The position numbers were made by a program, and so were the translations under genes. Below are positions 60,623 to 64,000 of a stretch of 64,000 nucleotides of DNA, piece by piece. The notes below the pieces were generated by a model that did no database searches, was not told the DNA's origin, and saw nothing but the letters and a program-made list of their open reading frames with translations. Origin of the DNA: Pseudomonas sp. (GTDB lineage Bacteria; Pseudomonadota; Gammaproteobacteria; Pseudomonadales; Pseudomonadaceae); contig VMRT01000014.1 of the NCBI GenBank assembly GCA_007713455.1, forward strand, positions 1 to 64,000. The letters are read 5' to 3'. Positions within the stretch are counted from its first letter, which is position 1, and the number at the start of each line of letters is the position of its first letter.

Positions 60623-61918
60623 TCAGCCGGCGAACCAGCCCAGCTTGACCACGAACAGCGCCGAGAGAATCCACATCGCCGGGCTCAGCTCGCGCCAGCG
60701 GCCGGCCAGCAGCTTGATCGCGGTCCAGGCGATGAAGCCGAAGGCGATGCCGTTGGCGATGGAGAAGGTCAGCGGCATGGCCAGCGCGGCAACCACGACC
60801 GGCGCGGCGACGGTGAGGTCGTCCCAGTCGATGTTGGCCAGGCTGCTCATCATCAGTACGGCGACGAACAGCAGCGCCGGTGCGGTGGCGTAGGCCGGCA
60901 CGGCACCGGCCAGCGGGGCGAAGAACAGGCTGAGCAGGAACAGCAGGGCGACCACGCAGGCGGTCAGGCCGGTGCGACCGCCAGCAGCGGTACCGGCGGC
61001 GGATTCGATGTAGCTGGTGGTGGTCGAGGTGCCCAGCGCCGCGCCGGCCATGGTTGCGGTGCTGTCAGCCAGCAGGGCGCGGCCCAGGCGCGGCATCTTG
61101 CCGTCCTTGTCCAGCAGGTCGGCCTTCTGCGCCACGCCGATCAGGGTGCCGGAGGTGTCGAACAGGTCGACGAAGAGGAAGGCGAAGATCACGCTGATCA
61201 GGCCGATATCCAGCGCGCCCATGATGTCCAGCTGCATGAAGGTCGGCGCCAGCGACGGCGGCATCGACACCACGCCGTTGAGCTGCGACAGGCCGAGCAG
61301 GATCGACAGGCCGGTAACCACCAGAATGCCGATCATCACCGCACCGGTGACCTGGCGGTAAGCTAGCGCGGCGATCAGGAAGAAGCCCAGGCAGGCGAGC
61401 AGCGGGCCGCCGGCGCTGAGGTCACCGAGGCCGACCAGAGTGGCGGGGTTGTCGACGACGATGCCGGCGTTCTTCAGCGCGATGATCGCCAGGAACAGGC
61501 CGATACCCGCGGCGATGCCGGCACGCAGGGCCAGCGGAATGCTGTGAATAATCCACTCGCGAATCTTGAAGATCGACAGGCCGAAGAAGATCACGCCGGA
61601 GAGGAACACCGCCCCCAGCGCGGTCTGCCAGGTGTAACCCATGGTCAGCACGACGGTGTAGGTGAAGAAGGCGTTTAGGCCCATGCCGGGCGCCAGCGCG
61701 ATCGGGTAGTTGGCAACCAGGCCCATGATCGCCGAACCGATGGCTGCGGCCAGGCAGGTGGCGACGAACACCGCGCCATGATCCATGCCGGTTTCGGCGA
61801 GGATGCTCGGGTTGACGAAGAGGATGTAGGCCATCGTCAGGAAGGTGGTGATACCGGCCAGAACCTCGGTGCGCAGCGTGGTGTTGTGCGCCTTGAGTTG
61901 AAATAGCTTTTCCAGCAT
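60623..61918 (-). CDS. NCS2 family purine permease
   Basis: 431 residues, about twelve to fourteen membrane segments. LKAHNTTLRTEVLAGITTFLTMAYILFVNP (start of the chain, described as one block), GLNAFFTY and the later TSTTTSYIESAAG are typical of the AzgA/GhxP branch that imports adenine, guanine or hypoxanthine with protons. It is divergent from the yajL gene, and the 130-base gap between them shows no obvious riboswitch. Confidence 0.9.
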   Translation of the reverse strand: MLEKLFQLKAHNTTLRTEVLAGITTFLTMAYILFVNPSILAETGMDHGAVFVATCLAAAIGSAIMGLVANYPIALAPGMGLNAFFTYTVVLTMGYTWQTALGAVFLSGVIFFGLSIFKIREWIIHSIPLALRAGIAAGIGLFLAIIALKNAGIVVDNPATLVGLGDLSAGGPLLACLGFFLIAALAYRQVTGAVMIGILVVTGLSILLGLSQLNGVVSMPPSLAPTFMQLDIMGALDIGLISVIFAFLFVDLFDTSGTLIGVAQKADLLDKDGKMPRLGRALLADSTATMAGAALGTSTTTSYIESAAGTAAGGRTGLTACVVALLFLLSLFFAPLAGAVPAYATAPALLFVAVLMMSSLANIDWDDLTVAAPVVVAALAMPLTFSIANGIAFGFIAWTAIKLLAGRWRELSPAMWILSALFVVKLGWFAG

Positions 61919-62049
61919 GGTCGATCCTCTAAGTGCCGGTCAGTGTGAGGGCTGTCGCCTCTGGCGGGCGATTCGCGTGTCGTCGCAAAAGCCGCGCATC
62001 TTACACCGGCCGGCAGCGCGGTTGAATTTCCATTGAGCAGGTGAACGCC

Positions 62050-62616
62050 ATGAGCAAACGAGTCCTGATTCCGATCGCCGACGGTTCCGAAGACCTGGAG
62101 GCCGTTACCCTGATCGACGTGCTGCGCCGTGCCGAGTTCGAGGTGCTGGTGGCCAGCGCCGAAGAGCGGCGCATGCTGACCTGCGCACGGGGCACGCGGA
62201 TCACTGCGGACGCCATGCTGCTTGACGTGCTGGCGCAGGATTTCGACCTGATCGTGCTGCCCGGCGGCATGCCCGGCGCGAAAACCCTCGGCGAGCTGGA
62301 ACCGCTGGCCGAGCGTGTTCGCCAGCAGGCCCGTGCCGGGCTCGATTTCGCCGCGATCTGCGCCGCGCCGGCGGTGGCGCTGCATCCCTACGGCGTGCTC
62401 AAGGGCCGCCAGGTGACCTGCTATCCGGGCATGAGCGACAACCTCACCGGCACGCATTTCCTTGACCAGCCGGTGGTGGTGGACGGCAACTGCATCACCA
62501 GCCAGGGCCCGGCGACCGCCCTGGAATTCGCCCTGACCCTGGTGGAGCGCCTGGCCGGACGGGCCAAGCGGCGTGAGGTGGCCGACGCCATGCTGGTGCC
62601 GGCAACGACGAACTAA
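62050..62616 (+). CDS. yajL: DJ-1 family protein YajL
   Basis: 188 residues from the ATG at 62050 (GTG at 62041 is also possible). PIADGSEDLEAVTLIDVLRR (residues 8-27), VLPGGMPGA (about 73-81) and the nucleophile in AICAAPAVAL (Cys about 106) identify the YajL/ThiJ group, linked to protection from reactive carbonyls and protein deglycation. It is distinct from the DJ-1-like gene at 17632. Confidence 0.9.
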   Translation: MSKRVLIPIADGSEDLEAVTLIDVLRRAEFEVLVASAEERRMLTCARGTRITADAMLLDVLAQDFDLIVLPGGMPGAKTLGELEPLAERVRQQARAGLDFAAICAAPAVALHPYGVLKGRQVTCYPGMSDNLTGTHFLDQPVVVDGNCITSQGPATALEFALTLVERLAGRAKRREVADAMLVPATTN

Positions 62617-62688
62617 CCTCGCCTCGGATCGGTCACTCCTTGCATTGCCGGAGGTCCCGGCGGCAACTGGCTAGAGCCGAGGAGATCA

Positions 62689-63666
62689 ATGGACAGTGTC
62701 GATCTGGCGGTACTGCGGCGTGCCTACGAATGGTTGCGTGACGGTCACCCAGTGGTGCTCTACACGGTGCTGGAAACCTGGGGCAGCGCGCCACGTCCGG
62801 TGGGTTCGCTGCTGGCGCTGCGCAGCGATGGCCGCGTTGAAGGCTCGGTGTCTGGCGGCTGCGTTGAGGACGATCTACTTGCGCGGGTCATGGCCGACGA
62901 GCCACCGCAGGCTTGCCAGCTGATCACCTATGGCGTGAGCAAGGCAGAGTCCGCGCGTTTCGGTCTGCCCTGCGGCGGCACCCTGCGCCTGCTGCAGGAG
63001 CCGCTGTGCGATGCCGGCTGGATTGATGAGCTGCTGCGGCGCTGCGCCGGGCATGAACGGCTGCTGCGCTGCGTGGATATCGCCAGTGGCAACGTAAGTC
63101 TGCAAGCCGCCGGCCGCGACGCGGCGCTGCAGTTCGATGGCCATACCCTGCGCGCGCCATTCGGCCCGGCTTGGCGCCTGCTGATGATCGGTGCCGGGCA
63201 GCTGTCGCGTTATGTCGCCGACCTGGCCCACGGCCTCGGCTTCGAAGTTCTGATCTGCGACCCGCGCGAAGGCTATGCCCACGACTGGGATGCGGCGGCG
63301 GTGCGCTTCGTCCCCGGCATGCCGGACGATGCCGTGCTGGCCATCGAACCGGATGCACACACCGCCATCGTCGCGCTGACCCACGATCCACGACTGGACG
63401 ACATGGCGCTGCTCACCGCGCTGCAGTCCGAAGCCTTCTACGTCGGCGCGCTGGGCTCACGGGTCAATAGCGAGAAGCGCAAGGCGCGCCTGCTGTCGCT
63501 GGGCCTCGGCGAGCGCCAGGTGCAGCGGTTGCACGGACCCATCGGCTTGCCCATCCGCAGCCGCACGCCGGCGGAAATCGCGCTGTCCTTGATGGCCGAA
63601 GTGGTTGCGCTGAAAAACGGCGCTCTGGTCAGCCAGGCGTTGCCGGAACAACAGCGCTGTGCCTGA
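62689..63666 (+). CDS. xdhC: XdhC family molybdenum-enzyme maturation protein
   Basis: 325 residues. VLETWGSAPRPVGSLLAL (about residues 27-44) and EGSVSGGCVEDDL (about 51-63) form the XdhC/CoxI N-terminal domain, and LLMIGAGQLSRYVADLA (about 164-180) begins the C-terminal Rossmann domain ending in GLPIRSRTPAEIALSLMAEV. XdhC binds molybdenum cofactor and sulfurates or delivers it to xanthine dehydrogenase-type enzymes. GAGGAG precedes the ATG. It overlaps the next gene by eight bases. Confidence 0.9.
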   Translation: MDSVDLAVLRRAYEWLRDGHPVVLYTVLETWGSAPRPVGSLLALRSDGRVEGSVSGGCVEDDLLARVMADEPPQACQLITYGVSKAESARFGLPCGGTLRLLQEPLCDAGWIDELLRRCAGHERLLRCVDIASGNVSLQAAGRDAALQFDGHTLRAPFGPAWRLLMIGAGQLSRYVADLAHGLGFEVLICDPREGYAHDWDAAAVRFVPGMPDDAVLAIEPDAHTAIVALTHDPRLDDMALLTALQSEAFYVGALGSRVNSEKRKARLLSLGLGERQVQRLHGPIGLPIRSRTPAEIALSLMAEVVALKNGALVSQALPEQQRCA

Positions 63667-64000
63667 AGCGGGCGTCTGCGCCATCGTTCTCGCCGCGGGG
63701 CAGGGCAGCCGTTATCGCGCGGCCGGTGGGGCGGACAAGTTGCTGGCGGCCAGCCTGGCTGCTGCGTCTTCGCCGCCGGTGCTGGCGGCCACGCTGGCGA
63801 ACCTGCGCGGTGTCGCCGAACGGCTGCTGGTGGTGACCCGTGCAGACAATCTGTCTCTGCGCGACTGGCTGAGCGCCAACGCTGCCGACTGCGAGGTGCT
63901 TGCGCTGGAAACCCGCGGGCTCGGCCACAGCCTTGCGCAGGCCGTGGCCCACGCGCCGGCAGGGCGTGGCTGGCTGGTGGCGCTGGCCGATATGCCCTAT
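63659..64000 (+). CDS. MocA-like molybdenum cofactor nucleotidyltransferase, partial
   Basis: Begins with a GTG at 63659 overlapping xdhC and is open to the window end (114 codons). VCAIVLAAGQGSRYRAAGGADKLLA is the sugar-nucleotide/NTP transferase signature (VLAAGxGxR, with the K of DKL), and WLVALADMPY at the cut end is the metal-binding region. It resembles MocA/CoxC-type cytidylyl- or guanylyltransferases that add a nucleotide to molybdopterin. Coupling to xdhC supports this. The C-terminal part lies outside the window. Confidence 0.85.
   Translation, partial: MPEAGVCAIVLAAGQGSRYRAAGGADKLLAASLAAASSPPVLAATLANLRGVAERLLVVTRADNLSLRDWLSANAADCEVLALETRGLGHSLAQAVAHAPAGRGWLVALADMPY

Noticed and set aside
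61919-62049. Purine riboswitch between the purine permease and yajL
   Set aside because: The 130-base gap lacks a recognisable three-way-junction core, and purine riboswitches are not typical of Pseudomonas.
1-64000. tRNA, rRNA, CRISPR, insertion sequences or phage genes
   Set aside because: No tRNA cloverleaf, rRNA segment, regular short repeat-spacer array, transposase or integrase was recognised on reading.

Overview
The window is high-GC gammaproteobacterial DNA and most resembles the Pseudomonas stutzeri group (Stutzerimonas). This rests on gene order recalled from the group: dnr-narL-narX beside narHJI-ppiC-moaA-moaB-moeA, and colR-colS-methyltransferase-inaA. Pseudomonas-type REP elements and a family of intergenic inverted repeats (GTAGGGTGGAT...ATCCACC) agree. 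I saw no rRNA, tRNA, CRISPR array, insertion sequence or prophage.

Layout. 1-2.4 kb: non-coding left edge, a short-chain fatty acid transporter and a DUF192 protein. 2.4-17.5 kb: amino acid catabolism. An Lrp-type regulator is divergent from a fused indolepyruvate:ferredoxin oxidoreductase, followed by a Leu/Phe/Val dehydrogenase, two neurotransmitter:sodium-symporter-type transporters, the homogentisate pathway (hpd, hmgA, fumarylacetoacetate hydrolase, maiA) and an amino-acid-type chemoreceptor broken by a frameshift. 17.6-32 kb: mostly single housekeeping or stress genes (DJ-1-like protein, EAL protein, CPA2 antiporter, RhlE helicase, LysE exporter with an AraC regulator, alcohol dehydrogenase, HI0933-type flavoprotein, histone-deacetylase-like protein, TesB, HAD phosphatase, zinc peptidase, DUF411). 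32-41 kb: a nitrate respiration locus with a large internal deletion. Only the 3' end of narX and the 3' end of narH remain, fused head to head near 35,009; narG and any narK are absent, while dnr, narL, narJ, narI, a parvulin and three molybdenum cofactor genes are intact.

41.2-48.4 kb: a compact minus-strand operon (thermostable-hemolysin family protein, AMP-binding synthetase, heme-oxygenase-like diiron enzyme, short-chain dehydrogenase, periplasmic TPR protein) that runs into a PmrA/QseB-type two-component system and a cytochrome b561. Two CTTAAG-N5-CTTAAG-type boxes sit at the same distance before the first gene and before the cytochrome, suggesting that the encoded regulator controls both promoters. 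48.4-54.5 kb: colRS with two good ColR-type boxes, then envelope genes (methyltransferase, InaA-like kinase, diacylglycerol kinase, LTA-synthase-like transferase). 54.6-57.8 kb: an SHP/DHC cytochrome c operon divergent from an unusual cytochrome b - flavin reductase - 2Fe2S ferredoxin fusion. 57.9-64 kb: persulfide dioxygenase-rhodanese, trmA, a purine permease, yajL, xdhC and the start of a MocA-like nucleotidyltransferase cut by the window end.

Functions connect in three ways. Aromatic and branched-chain amino acids are imported, deaminated and sent either to homogentisate or to acyl-CoA. Envelope and redox stress are handled by two adjacent two-component systems with recognisable target sites. 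The nitrate respiration module has lost its catalytic core, so this chromosome region cannot encode a working Nar enzyme unless the junction is an assembly error.
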